Source: Spinellus fusiger (lineage: Eukaryota > Mucoromycota > Mucoromycetes > Mucorales > Phycomycetaceae). From it: 64,000 nucleotides of DNA. The DNA lies in NCBI GenBank assembly GCA_025094145.1, contig JALLLS010000009.1, positions 558,001 to 622,000 of the forward strand, read 5' to 3'. Shown piece after piece: positions 37,452 through 48,851 of this stretch. A program made the translations under genes and the position numbers. The notes below the pieces were generated by a model. It was not told the origin of the DNA and searched no databases. It was given only the letters and a program-made list of their open reading frames with translations. The stretch's first letter is position 1, and the number at the start of each line of letters is the position of its first letter.

Positions 37452-39714
37452 GGATCTGTACAGAGAATGCAAGAAGAGGAAAAACCAATGATTGAAAAGA
37501 TGAGTGTGGATCCGAATGACTTTTACCTGTATTCAAGGTACGCTCACCTATTGGAGTCCGTGGATCGGAGTGAGGAGAAAACATGTATTGCCCTGTACAC
37601 TCGAGTGTAGATCTTTCTTCATTTTTATTGTCCGGTTCACGAGTAAACAATATCAAAATGCATTCTACAAAGAGATGATTTATTGATCACTTTAAAAAGA
37701 CCCTCTAGTAGGAACATTTGATCACTGTTTGTGAGGCTACCTGGATATGTTAAGCAATAGTGTATATCTACACTATTTGAGGTAAGACTGCTCTGTGTAT
37801 CCTTTGTGTTTTGATAAGAAATGGGACTCGACAAAACAAGAGCAGCAATGTCACCTCATTCCGTGTCTAGCAATAAAAAGTATTTTCACTTTATTGTAGC
37901 TGTAAAAATGCACAGTCTTTTTGCTTAATTCTAATTCCCAAGAAATAGTTAACCTTAAAATCATAATAATCCCAAGTCAACAAGTCAACATTGAAGAAAG
38001 TATACTTGTAATACAAAACAAAGAGAGGCAAAAATGCAGTGTTCATAAAGCAAATCACGGCCTTCATTTACTTATTCTTATTAAGAGCACTCTCACCAAG
38101 AATGGAGATATTTATTTTATTTTGGATATTTGTGTTCCTAGCCAAGTAATACAGAATATCTGTTGCAATGGTATGGCTGTAGCTGTGGTTGTGTTGACAG
38201 TCAAGGTGCATAATTGTTATAGAGTATTAGTCAAAAGATATAGCTTGAATAATAGAACGATAGATTAGACTTCTTTTGTATTTTGACTATTATTTATGCT
38301 ATTCTATAGTCTGTTATGATGAAATGTTATTAAACTACTAAATTACTGGATAGTTCAACAGTTATAGTACTGCACTCTACTCTACTCTCTTCTATTCTAT
38401 TGTCTCTTGTAAGCAGTATACATCTTAATGAAGATCATGCATTGTTAGAGACTGTAATTTATCCATTGAGTAACACTATTCTCATTTACAACATTGCACC
38501 TTTTGTGTTTGTCTTTTTTTTATATTTATATTACAGATAACACATATAAACTAGATTGGCAAATGTTTGTACTCATCTCAACTAAACAGTCGCATACAGT
38601 AGACTCTATTCCATGCATTACATCCATAAAATGATAGACAAAATGTTATTATTATAGTTATGTTTGCATGATAGAAATTTAGGTATGGCAGATAGGAGCA
38701 TTTTTTTTAGTAAATTAGTTTAACATTGACAATTTTCCGGTAGTGCTTTGAAACCTCTATTCATTTGTTCATTATGAGGTATCTTTATTAGAAGAAGCAT
38801 GATCACTAGAGTCAAGTTATAAAGTAAAGATCAGCCACAATGGTTGGTATTGAAATAAGGTAGGAGTGATTCCTGGACTGAGGGATAAGTTGAAACCTGT
38901 AAATGGTACTCCATGGCTAAAGATGTCTGGAGTGCACGAATTATGTGCATATGTATGTGTATGTGTATATGTTTTTTTTTATTTTTTATTCATTGAGATG
39001 TCTTGTTTGAACAATCTATTTGAACTTTTTTTATACCTTTGTGTCTTATTTATTTTATAAATCTATTAAAGAAGTCTATTTTATTTAATAATAATTCTTC
39101 CCTATCTGTTCTCATCTTTCACCTTTTAGATATTATCAACTGACATGTCTCTTTGTCTCTTGATGTTGTTCTTGGCTTGTCCTCCTTTTTCATATTATTC
39201 TATTGAGACCCTTTTTTTTCCATACCATTTTGCGTTTTCATTTAAATTATGACATGCATAATTCAAGTCTAGGAGTCAATGGTAGGAACAATAATAAAGA
39301 CAGATAGGATGGGGTAGGGTGGCATGAGGATTAATAAGAGATCCAGTCATATATTGTATTCCTGTTTGTTCCATTTACAAGTGCAACTGTTTTCTCGGCC
39401 CATTCATCACAATAGTAGTCATAATAGTAATTACAATGGTAATTACAATAACAATCATTGTACTGATACCAATAATGGCAATAGAAATGCTACTAATGAT
39501 AATAATCATACTAATAATTCCAATAATAACTGACAGAAAATAACTTGGTATTTATTTAGACTTAGTAAATTGTTGCAACTTGCACAAGTCAAAAGGAATC
39601 CTTATTTTTTAAGCTTCCAATAATAATAGTGAGATAAGTTAGAGTATTAAAAATGAAGATGAATATAGTCCAAGGGAATTAAGACTAATAATATACAAGC
39701 GGAACCAAAGACTC
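37452..39714. other. Intergenic
   Basis: No supported gene. An open stretch at 37921-38268 (no ATG start) reads GLHLLILIKSTLTKNGDIYF and then CVPSQ before a possible donor; it might be a relic exon but nothing is recognised. 39400-39530 holds an (aataat/cataat)-type Asn-coding satellite. The 300 bp before 39715 is the 3' flank of the TMEM184 gene. Confidence 0.4.
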
Positions 39715-42225
39715 TTATTTCCATACATTGGCTGTCATAAAAATATCATTTTCATCGTTCAATGTATTCGATGATTGTTTTTTCAATGAACTAGGCCATT
39801 GGGAAGTAGTTTTGGTCTCATGTGCTTGTTTTGGTTGAGACTGATAGGTCATGGACTGTGAAGAAAGAGGAAGAGGAGGAGATGTCTGTTTGGACTGGAA
39901 TGTAGTGTAGGGCTCATTTGCCTTGGTAGGTGTTAAGTAGGTTGAATGAGAAGGATATCCACTGGAGACAGAAGGAGACATCACTGGTTTCATGGGAGAA
40001 CGGTGCGGTGAAGGTGGCAAAAGTGTCTCAGAAGGAGGTACTTTAGGAGAGAGCAGTTTAGAAGAGAGCAGATTAGGTGGTATCTGTGGTGATGAGGGTT
40101 TTGAGAGTGAGTTCTTTACGTGGACAGATGTTTTGGGTGTCTTGGATCCCTTCTTGGAGGTACGCTGAGGAGCAAGCAAAGGAGATGGCAGTTGGGAAGA
40201 TAGTGAAGGATTGGAGCTGGTGTCATCTTCACTTGAGGCTTCTACCAGAACAAAATTACCCTTTCCTTGCTCAACAATAACATCAACACAGCCGCCCCTT
40301 GAAGTGACCAAGGCTTCTCTGTATTTTCCCTTTCTTCTTGGACTTTCTCCCATGTCTCCTGCTGAGCCGTAGTGATTTGCCATTGTTCCGCCATAACTAC
40401 GCGCCCGACGAGTGTGCATCCAGATAGGAATATGAAAGTCAATCACAGGATAGTTATAGTCACCAAATAGCATTGTTCGACTTGCTTGGTAATACTTCTC
40501 AACATCATCCAAAGGGTCAGGATCATCAAATTCAAGTGGCTCGGATGTTTCCTCTACTTCCTCATATCGATTGCGTCCATTGGGAATGAACATGGAGGTG
40601 GGAGCAGGTCCAACCCAGTGCTTCTTGGCAGTACTAGTAGAATAGCGCAACCCAGCCATAATGCGCGAAGTTCGACTGCTTCCCATGTGAGGTACACCTT
40701 CAGAAGGTTCGAATGATCTATAATTGAACCGAGATCCACGGAATGTGTCTAGTGTGTCCATCACTACATCCTTAATACCAAAGGAATCTTTAATAGCGCT
40801 AAAGATGGGCATACGGGCTGAGTGGACATCAAGATCGTAGTAGTCTTCATAGGAAAATGCAAATCTATAAGTCATTTCTTTAGCATCAATGTATCATTTC
40901 CTTCTTTCTATAGATACTTACGAATGAGCAATGGCAGCTGGTACCATTTCCACACAAATAAGAAAGTCCTGAATGGCTACAGAGATATGCTCGGGTCCGT
41001 CTGCGATAGACTTGAGTAACTATGTACACAAAGAGAACATGGCTAGAATGCCTTACCATCTTGAATGATGCCTGTAGCTACTAAAAGAGCAAGCACGACA
41101 CTCTGCCAAAAAGAGAAAAAGATGATAGCCTTGACACATAGAAACTTGGGAAGAGGTCTACATATATAATACAAGGACAGTACATTACAAAGATAAGTCT
41201 TATTTCCTCCCCCTATGAAACACAGCTTACCTAAATGTAATCAGGTCCTTTTTAGCAGCATAAAAGAATACCACAAGACACCACAGAGTCAAGGACACAC
41301 TGATGTTATAAACAAAGGACAAATAGAGATAGGAGCTGGACATACTGATCTCTCCCTCACTGTAGTGTCCGGTGGCTTTGAGTGCCATGGTGAGAATAGC
41401 CAGGGCAGGCTTAACATATACAAATTGGAGAATGCCTCTCTTAACAAATAGAAAGGTGTAAGGGTCTCCCACATAGATATCTCGAGACCAAAGGGTACCA
41501 GGAAAGAAGTTTTCCGAGGGAGGCCGAGAATGCAGCATAATAATCAAGGCTCTCTCTCCTCCGAGCTTATTGAGGAGAAGGTTGAAGAAGGCATAAATAA
41601 CATAGGCCTCGTAGATATCACGAAAGGTATCCACATAGAATGCGGCGTCTAGAGAGACCAAAGAGATAAATGTACTAATACCATAGATAGGCACACTAGC
41701 AGAGTCAGTAAGGTGTGTGTCAGGAGATGGCTTACATCCACAAGATCCGAATGACTTGTCGTTGTTGGTTCTGTAGATCCAGAGTCATGAGTGTTTGTGT
41801 GACTCTACAGGCGCATAAGTAGAGAAGGAGTTTTTTACCGGTTTTCTGTAGTTCTTCCAGTGGAACCACACAGAGAGTAATGAGATACATGTGGCTACAA
41901 CAGTAAAGACAAGGGCAATGTTGATAGCCAATGGACTAAAGACAGAGCCAGCACCTCCATTACCATAGCTGTCCTCAGCTGTCAGAGAGGCCAGTGTTGG
42001 CATTAGCAGTGACATGAGGAAAGATACGAAGAAGAAGAGAAAATAAGAGGAGGAGAGGAAGAGGAGGAGAAACGATGAAATTGCAACGGAGGGTTTATTT
42101 TGCTTCTTCTTTACAGCACGTGTTCTGCTGTGGTGGGCGATGTGAACCCAGAGGAGGTAGAAAAGAGAAGCAGTTCTATAGAATGGATCTATAGAATGGC
42201 CATGGGAGAAGGATGCAAAGACCAT
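39715..42225 (-). CDS. TMEM184 / OSTalpha-family (DUF300) membrane protein
   Basis: Right-to-left gene. ATG at 42225, or more likely the internal MSLLMPTLASLTAED, which begins close to TM1 (LAINIALVFTVVATCISLLS). Spliced exons give NQQRQVIRILW joined to VPIYGISTFISLVSLDAAFY; EAYVIYAFFNLLLNKLGGER; GDPYTFLFVKRGILQFVYVK; SSYLYLSFVYNISVSLTLWC; RPLPKFLCVKAIIFFSFWQS; VVLALLVATGIIQDG; DGPEHISVAIQDFLICVEMV; and YAFSYEDYYD. These are the family blocks (Pfam PF03619) in order, seven TM. After YEDY comes a cytoplasmic tail of about 370 residues, Ser/Pro-rich, longer than in animals. The human family is linked to organic solute transport; plant LAZ1 acts at the vacuole; the fungal role is unknown. Upstream of MSLLM the frame is open and hydrophobic, so the start is uncertain. 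Confidence 0.9.
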
Positions 42226-42540
42226 CTTTAGTGATGGACTTTGTTGATTCTGTGCCTTTCTCCATCTTCCTTGGTAATTAATCTCTTTTTTTTCTTAATA
42301 AATAAAGACAGGTCTTTGCTCTTCTTTTACTGTTATTTCCATTTATTACCTAAACAAATACAGCAGAACTTTATAAAGAATAGGACAAGCGGCCAATATG
42401 GATATAAACTTGGCGTCATTTTCCAAACAAATGTTTCTGTTTATAAATGACGGAAGATGTACTTGTTTTTATTTATTTATTAATAATAATAATAATAATA
42501 TTTTATATAGATGTGGTGTTGGTGATGTATTAGTGAATGT

Positions 42541-42610
42541 CACTGTAGCATTACTGTAGCATTACTGTAGCATTACTGTAGCATCACTACAGCATCACTA
42601 CAGCATCATT
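42541..42610 (+). repeat. (tactgtagcat)n / (catcactacag)n satellite
   Basis: About six 11-nt units, the right half related to the reverse complement of the left half (ctgtagcat and atcactacag), so it could fold as an imperfect hairpin. Confidence 0.75.
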
Positions 42611-43412
42611 ACAATTCATTGTATCTTTCTAATATAAAACAGTCCATTGAATGAGTCACCTTTTTTGACTGCAGGTAGGAGGGATGGTTCTTTTCTTATG
42701 TATCTCTGCCTGTAGTATCTATTATCAAAATCTATCAAAGTAACACTGTTTATCGTCTCTTCTCAGTGCATAGGAAGAAGGCTATTAAGAAATGACACCC
42801 ATCTCTACCTGTACAACGCATATGCAATCTCCCTTTTCTCCCTTCTCTCTTTATTAGCATCGAGTCCCATGTCCCATACCATGCATTCCATGGTAATATG
42901 CAGTACAGATAGACACACTAGTAACGAATACTAGGGCTGTACTACAAATATTAGACAGGGCGACGCATGGCCATGGACAGAGGCCACCATGCATTTGACA
43001 GCCCCTCAATTCTATCCACAGGACATACGACAAACAAATACACTAAGAATAAGTAGGGACATCCACAGGTAAAGAAGTACTTACTATTATGTCAGCCACC
43101 TGTCCATTCATTCTACTTTTATTCCATCTCCCATTGGACTCCAAGACTTACTAATTTCTTGGCTGTGCTTCTTAAAGAACAGCTCATCCATAGACTACAC
43201 CGGAGAATCCTCTATGGCCTTCTTAAATCAGATCACCAGCTTTTATTTATTTATAACTGATATTTAGATCGGCTGTTGATCCTACCACCGACCGCCTTAT
43301 TCTTCTTCCGCTTCTCAAAGACCGAGTTTGTCTGTAGGTAGTGCACCTACTTATTTAACGTGGTTATTTAACGTACTCTGTTGACTGTTTTGTTATTTAT
43401 CTTGCCAGTCTG

Positions 43413-43458
43413 CACCACTGCACCACCTATAGTACACCACTGCACCACCTTTAGTACA
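43413..43458 (+). promoter_or_regulatory. Tandem direct repeat immediately upstream of glyoxal oxidase
   Basis: ccactgcaccacctatagtaca is followed by ccactgcaccacctttagtaca with only one or two mismatches. It ends 6 bp before the ATG at 43464, so it is in the 5' leader or core promoter. A regulatory role is inferred. Confidence 0.5.
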
Positions 43459-43463
43459 CTAGA

Positions 43464-45343
43464 ATGAAGCCTCTCCTGTCCTTGTCAGTAGTGGCAGCTG
43501 TGTCATGCACCATGGCACAAATAACCACTAACGAAGCACCTTTCTTCTGGGTACAGCCTCCACCCTTTTCTTCTCCTTATTCAGCTACAGGCAGAATGGA
43601 GGAATACGGAAGAACAGGTGTTGCTGCTATGCACGCTGTATTGCTAAAGTAATAGATTTCCTTTGGAGTTCTCTTCTCACTCTTGTGTTTCTCTATTGCT
43701 AGTGAGAAGACCATTCTTATTATTGATAAAGGTAGAATTAGACATGGACACTGCCTTATCCACCCTTACTGCCAACTTACACTACATAACTCTCTTTTAG
43801 CCGAATGGAATGAAGCTCAATTTGACTCTGGTCAGAGCGCCTTTTCTGTTGTCTTTGATATAGAAACAAGCGACTACAGAGCCCTACCCCTCCAGACAAA
43901 TACATTTTGCTCAGCCGGCGGATTCCTTAGCAATGGTACACTGATCAGCACAGGAGGAGGAGAGAAGCGTGGCCGTACATGGAAGGCTGAGGCTGGATGG
44001 CAGTCCATCCGCCATTTTACTCCCTGTACAGATGCTACCTGTGAATGGCATGAGTACACAACAGGTGCTATGAGAAACAATCGATGGTATCCAACAGTAG
44101 AACAACTTCCAGAAGGTGATATTATTATTGTTGGTGGTTCTACCAAGGGTACTGCTGTGAACCGTGAAGAGATCAATGTTCCTAGCTATGAATTCTGGCC
44201 ACCAAGAGAAGGAGGTGAAATTCATCTTCCCTTTCTAGTAGAGACAATGCCCTTTAATCTGTAAGCAGACCTACCCTTTAGACTGTAGATAGACTGTAGA
44301 TATAAACCATCCAATAGAATAAGAGACAGCTCATCAGAAACTGTAGGTACCCATTTGTATTTGTCTTGCCAGACGGCCATTTGTTTATGTTTGCCAACCA
44401 TGAGTCCATTATCTTTGACTACAACAACAACCGTGTTGTAAAGCGTCTTCCTGCCATCCCTGGTGCCACCCGCACTTATCCACTGACATCAGGCGCCGTC
44501 ATGCTGCCATTGGATCCTGCCAACAATTACACAGTCGAAATACTCATCTGTGGTGGATCAGAGAAGATGAAAAATAACTCAAAGGCAGATGCCACCTGTG
44601 GCCGTATTAATCTTGGAGATGAAAGCCCAACATGGGAAATGGACACCTTTGTTTATCCTCGTCTTATGCCCGACGGTGTTCTTTTACCAGATGGCTCTGT
44701 GCTGTGGGTCAATGGCTGTCAACGTGGCTGGGCTGGCTACAACCGACGCAACCACGATCCCACCTTCAATCCCATCATCTACACCCCAGAACACAAGCAT
44801 GGAGAACGCTGGACTACAGGACTTGCCAACACTACTATTGCACGCATGTACCATTCTGTTGCCCTTACTCTTCCTGATGGCCGTGTCTGGATTGCCGGAT
44901 CCAACAATGTCGATCCTCCCGATGTGTTGGCTGAATACCCGACTGAATTCAGAGTAGAATACTTTTCCCCGCCCTATCTCTTCAAGCATCCCACAAAGCC
45001 GCTGGTGTCTAATGTGCCGAGAGTGGTGGTGTATGGACAGAGATTTGAGATTCAATTGAACCTGGGGACGTGTGAGGCTGTGGAAGAAGAGAAAGGCCGC
45101 TCTGCTATTAAAGTGGCTCTTCTCCGACCCGGGTTCAGCACACACTCAATGCATATGTCACAGCGTTATGTTGTATTAAGACACACACTTGCTGACGATA
45201 ATCAGTCGATTGAAATTGAGGCTCCTCCTCGTGCCACCATCTTCCCTCCTGGTGCAGGGTTTCTTTATGTTCTCTGTGGAGGTGTTCCCTCTGTAGGGGT
45301 GGAGATGTTTGTTGAAAAGGATCTCCAAGATCTGGCCATATAG
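43464..45343 (+). CDS. Glyoxal oxidase (copper-radical oxidase, AA5)
   Basis: Secreted enzyme oxidising aldehydes to acids with H2O2 release. The signal peptide MKPLLSLSVVAAVSCTMAQ starts at 43464. Exon 1 ends near HAVLL; a short exon SEKTILIID joins to AEWNEAQFDSGQSAFSVVFD. The glyoxal oxidase N-domain and the C-terminal DUF1929 domain are both present. Residues matching the copper site: Cys of TFCSAGGF (partner of the Cys-Tyr crosslink), Tyr of NRWYPTVEQLPEGDI, the Tyr-His of ARMYHSVALTLPDGRVWI, and His of FSTHSMHMSQR. The final exon (about 44350-45343) ends VEKDLQDLAI. About 590 residues, typical for fungi. Extracellular peroxide generation fits wood or cell-wall degradation or wall remodelling. 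The intron at about 44264-44347 keeps frame (PFNL to YPFVFVLPDGHLFMF). Confidence 0.95.
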
Positions 45344-46193
45344 TGTGACTGTTTTTTCTCTCTTTTCTTGGCTAGCATTTATTAGTGTTATTATTATTAT
45401 TATTATTATTATTGGCAAGTGGTGTTGGTGGTGTTACTAGTCTATTAAAATGAATAAAGAAGGGGTGTTGAGTGCACTTGTCAATCGTTGCTGCTACTGC
45501 TAATATCACTGCTACTGTTATGATAATGGCTATTCAATAAACATACACTATACTATATAAACATATAAACATATAAACATATAAAATAATAATATAATAA
45601 TAATAATAATAACACTAATAATAATAATAAAAGAAAGACGCCTTATTCATCAAGTGAGTTGACATTGGCTTTTCATTATTTATCATGGCCATTAAAGTAA
45701 AAGAATAAACAAATTAGTTTAGGAATGGGTGAACTATTGTGAGAATCCATGAATGCCGTGTTTTCTTGTAAAAGGTCGCCTCCTCCATTCCAACTCCATA
45801 GCTGATTGGATGGATTCTGTCTCAAGCCAATATTAAGGGTCATCCTTTCACGTGTCTTCTTACAAAGTACTTGTCATGCTTACGAATAGCTACCATCGGG
45901 AATTCAAAAAGAAAGAAAGAAAGAACGGCATCCTATTTCCTTCTTCTTCTGTCGGGCCTTAAAAAGGGGACAGTGTATGTGCATGCTTGAGTTTGCCAAG
46001 AAAAAGTGACCGCCTTTATCTCTTCTTATTTTATCAGCCAATGGTATGTGAGAAAACACCCATTATGGCAATAGAGATATTCCAAGTCTCAAAGGGCTTA
46101 ATGCAGCAGAGGCCAAGACTATATAGCGTCCCTACATTTATCTTCTTCCTTCCTCTTTACCCTTGTTCCAAAACAAAAAAAGACAGAAAAAGA
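45344..46193. other. Intergenic
   Basis: Microsatellites (ATT)n near 45388-45415 and tataaacata/(AAT)n near 45548-45630. The frame before 46194 is open (LYSVPTFIFFLPLYP) but has no strong start. No other gene. Confidence 0.5.
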
Positions 46194-48215
46194 ATGATGA
46201 AAAGTGAGAAAACTTCAAAGACACCTGCCTTATCTCTCTTCCCACCTATCCCAGCTGCCATACCACCCACGTCTCATATGAACTTTATTCGTAACTGGTG
46301 GAAACGAACGGATATTACTGCAGCCATGGCAGAAAGACGTCTTCTTTACCAGTTATACGAAAGTCAATCTTCCTCTGCCTACAGAAAACCTACACCCATT
46401 GTAGGAAGAATTCTCAGAGTACCCCTAGAAAACACCACCGAGAAGAGTGAAAAGTCCCTTTGCAAACACGAGAGCAAGAGCAAAAAGATTATACACACCT
46501 TACACCTTTTCCATCCTCCCAAGCCTGCTCCAGACCAGCCCATGTTCACTCTCGAGACAGAGGAATCCTTATTAACAGAGACTATTCCCAGTGCATCTGA
46601 TAGATCCACAAAGAATCTTGTGCTTTGTCATGGTTATGGTGCTGGTAAGTGTAGCTGCGGCAGTAGTATCTGTGATGATTTGCAATACATGGACTCACTC
46701 TCAATGTGTGTGTGTGTTTTTTTATTTATATTTATATATATTAGGACTTGGGTTCTTTTACAAGTAAGCAAAGAATAGCATGCATTGTTCTGCATTTATC
46801 TGTGGACTCGCCTTTCTATTATTATCAACACTAACACTAATCATTAGGAATCTATTCTCACTCTCACAAGCCCCTGGCTGGCAAGTATTCGCAATTGGTA
46901 AGTGAACCTGGGATGAGATGTAGGATAAGAGACAGGCGTATCTGACAGAGAACGATTAGACTGGCTGGGAATGGGAAGAAGTTCACGACCCAAGTGGACA
47001 ATCGAGAGAAAGTCCAATCAGACATGGGATGATATTGTTGACGATGTAAGGACGTTGGAGCTTATAGATAGCCAGCCCACTCTTCAATGCATTAACTCAC
47101 TCTTTTCTACACAATTAGGTAGAAGAACATTTTGTAGAAACCCTTGAAGAATGGCGCAAGAAAGTGGGCATTGAAAAGATGACATTGATGGGCCACTCCT
47201 TGGGTGGTTATTTCTCAGTGTGCTATTCTCTCAAGTACCCACAACATGTAGAGAAGCTCATTCTTGTTTCTCCAGGTAATGTAACAGCTGTAGTCTATTG
47301 GATCCACCTTGTGTCTCTCCACCTTATGTCTCTCCATTGATCGTTGGGCCTATGTACTTACTTCTATTTCACTCTCTTTAGTGGGTGTTCCTGAGAATCC
47401 AGAAAAGGGTGCCTCTCAACCCACCAATAAACCGCCACAGGAGATATTAGAAGAAGAGGCTGCTCAGCTAAACGACAGTCTTCAGGCCGAGACAATTGCT
47501 GCACAATCAAAAAGCCAACCCACCACCTCACCCACTTCAACTCGCACACCACCTGTGATCTCTGAAAGAACACGATCCATTCTTCGCTATCTCTGGGATA
47601 GTAACATTACACCTATGAGCATTGTTCGGCTTGGTGGTCCTCTGGGTGCAACGTAAGTGCATTGTTAAAACAACAGACAACTCACTCTCCTTCTTTGCTC
47701 AGTTTAGTGCACAAATACACATTTGCAAGATTCCCCAGTCTTAACACGGAAGAGAAAACTAACCTGTATGACTATTTGTAAGTCACCTCATGAATATATA
47801 TATATATATAAGCCAATGCAATATCCTTCTTATTTACAAACGTGTCTTCTATTTATACAGATACCACATCACAACTTCCAAAGGATCGGGTGAATATGCC
47901 CTTGCAGGAACTCTCGCATTTAGTGCCTATGCACGCAATCCCCTTATCCACCGGTTAGGAGGACTTCAAATGCCAACAACCTTTGTCTATGGTACTGAGG
48001 GTAAGTCTTCATTTATTTATTTTCAAGATGAAAACAGACAGCTCACTCTTGTTGGTGGTATAGATTGGATGGACTACAGAGCAGCTGAAAAGGCTTCCAA
48101 GCTCATGAAAGTGCCTGTGAAGATCATACGTATTTCTAGTGGAGGTCACCATATGTACATTGACAATCCAGAAGAATTCAATCGTGAAATGGCAAAGGAA
48201 ATGATTGACGGCTAA
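46194..48215 (+). CDS. Alpha/beta hydrolase, ABHD4/ABHD5 (CGI-58) / Cld1-like lipase
   Basis: Spliced from about nine exons. [20 protein letters not shown] leads to [11 protein letters not shown], joined over an intron to GLGFFYK, then [17 protein letters not shown] and [13 protein letters not shown]. The nucleophile elbow is GHSLGGYFS (about 47195), the acid [12 protein letters not shown] (after splicing TE to DWMDY), and the base [11 protein letters not shown]. These and the order are those of the ABHD4/5 family; fungal members include cardiolipin deacylase Cld1. Ser-Asp-His are all present, so it can be a lipase, unlike human CGI-58, which lacks the Ser. A Ser/Thr/Pro-rich insert (about 47400-47560) follows [14 protein letters not shown]. 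The start was set at 46194 ([12 protein letters not shown]); MVCEK at 46047 is an alternative. Role: mitochondrial or lipid-droplet phospholipid turnover (inferred). Confidence 0.88.
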
Positions 48216-48851
48216 AGAAAAAGAAGAAAAAGAGAAAAAAGAAGAAAAAAAGAGAGAAATAGACAGTGTTTCTCTTTTTCTTTTTATTCCTAGCAAATAT
48301 TACTCTATTTTATTTTTTGTATAATATAGATTCATGTTTTTTGTATAGCAGCCATTTTTGTATAGTTTTCAATCTAAAAACTGTACATACAAACATAGCC
48401 AATAAAGAAAGAATAATAATAATAATAAAAACAGAGAAAAAGAAATATTTCTCAAAGTTTCATTGCATGAATTTTGGTCTACTTGTATACATATTTTTGT
48501 CTATGCTACAAAGATCCAAGTTATACAACAATAGCTTCTCAGTAAATTCAGGGATGGATTTCCCTCCCTTGTCCTATGTGTGTTTCAAGAGGAAAAAATC
48601 CTTCACATTTACAACACTATACTATTGAGGTAGTGTGTCTTGGATCAGTGTATTCATGAATATGTATATCTACCTTTTGTCTGCATTGTCTTGAATCATC
48701 TGCAACATATCAGACCCTCTTTTATACAACATATCTAGAACAATAAAAGAGGTAGGCTATGAAAGAGTCACGTGCTATAGATACGATTGACTCCTCTCTT
48801 CCTTTTCTTCCTCAAGACCAACTCTCTCTATTTCTCTCCGTCTTATTTTCT
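48216..48851. other. Intergenic between ABHD-like and HAD genes
   Basis: AT-rich, with (AAT)n at about 48414-48428. An ATG-led frame upstream (48759) is in frame with the HAD gene and may be the true start. Confidence 0.5.

Larger units (their letters stand above)
42226..43463. other. Intergenic, divergent promoters of TMEM184-like and glyoxal oxidase genes
   Basis: Includes an (AAT)n run (about 42481-42501), a short satellite of actgtagcatt/cactacagcat units (42541-42610) and the direct repeat at 43413-43458 just before the glyoxal oxidase ATG. No ORF supported. Confidence 0.6.

Noticed and set aside
37921..38268. 115-codon plus-strand frame
   Set aside because: No ATG at its start, no recognisable motif, and AT-biased composition; mentioned only as a possible relic in the intergenic entry.
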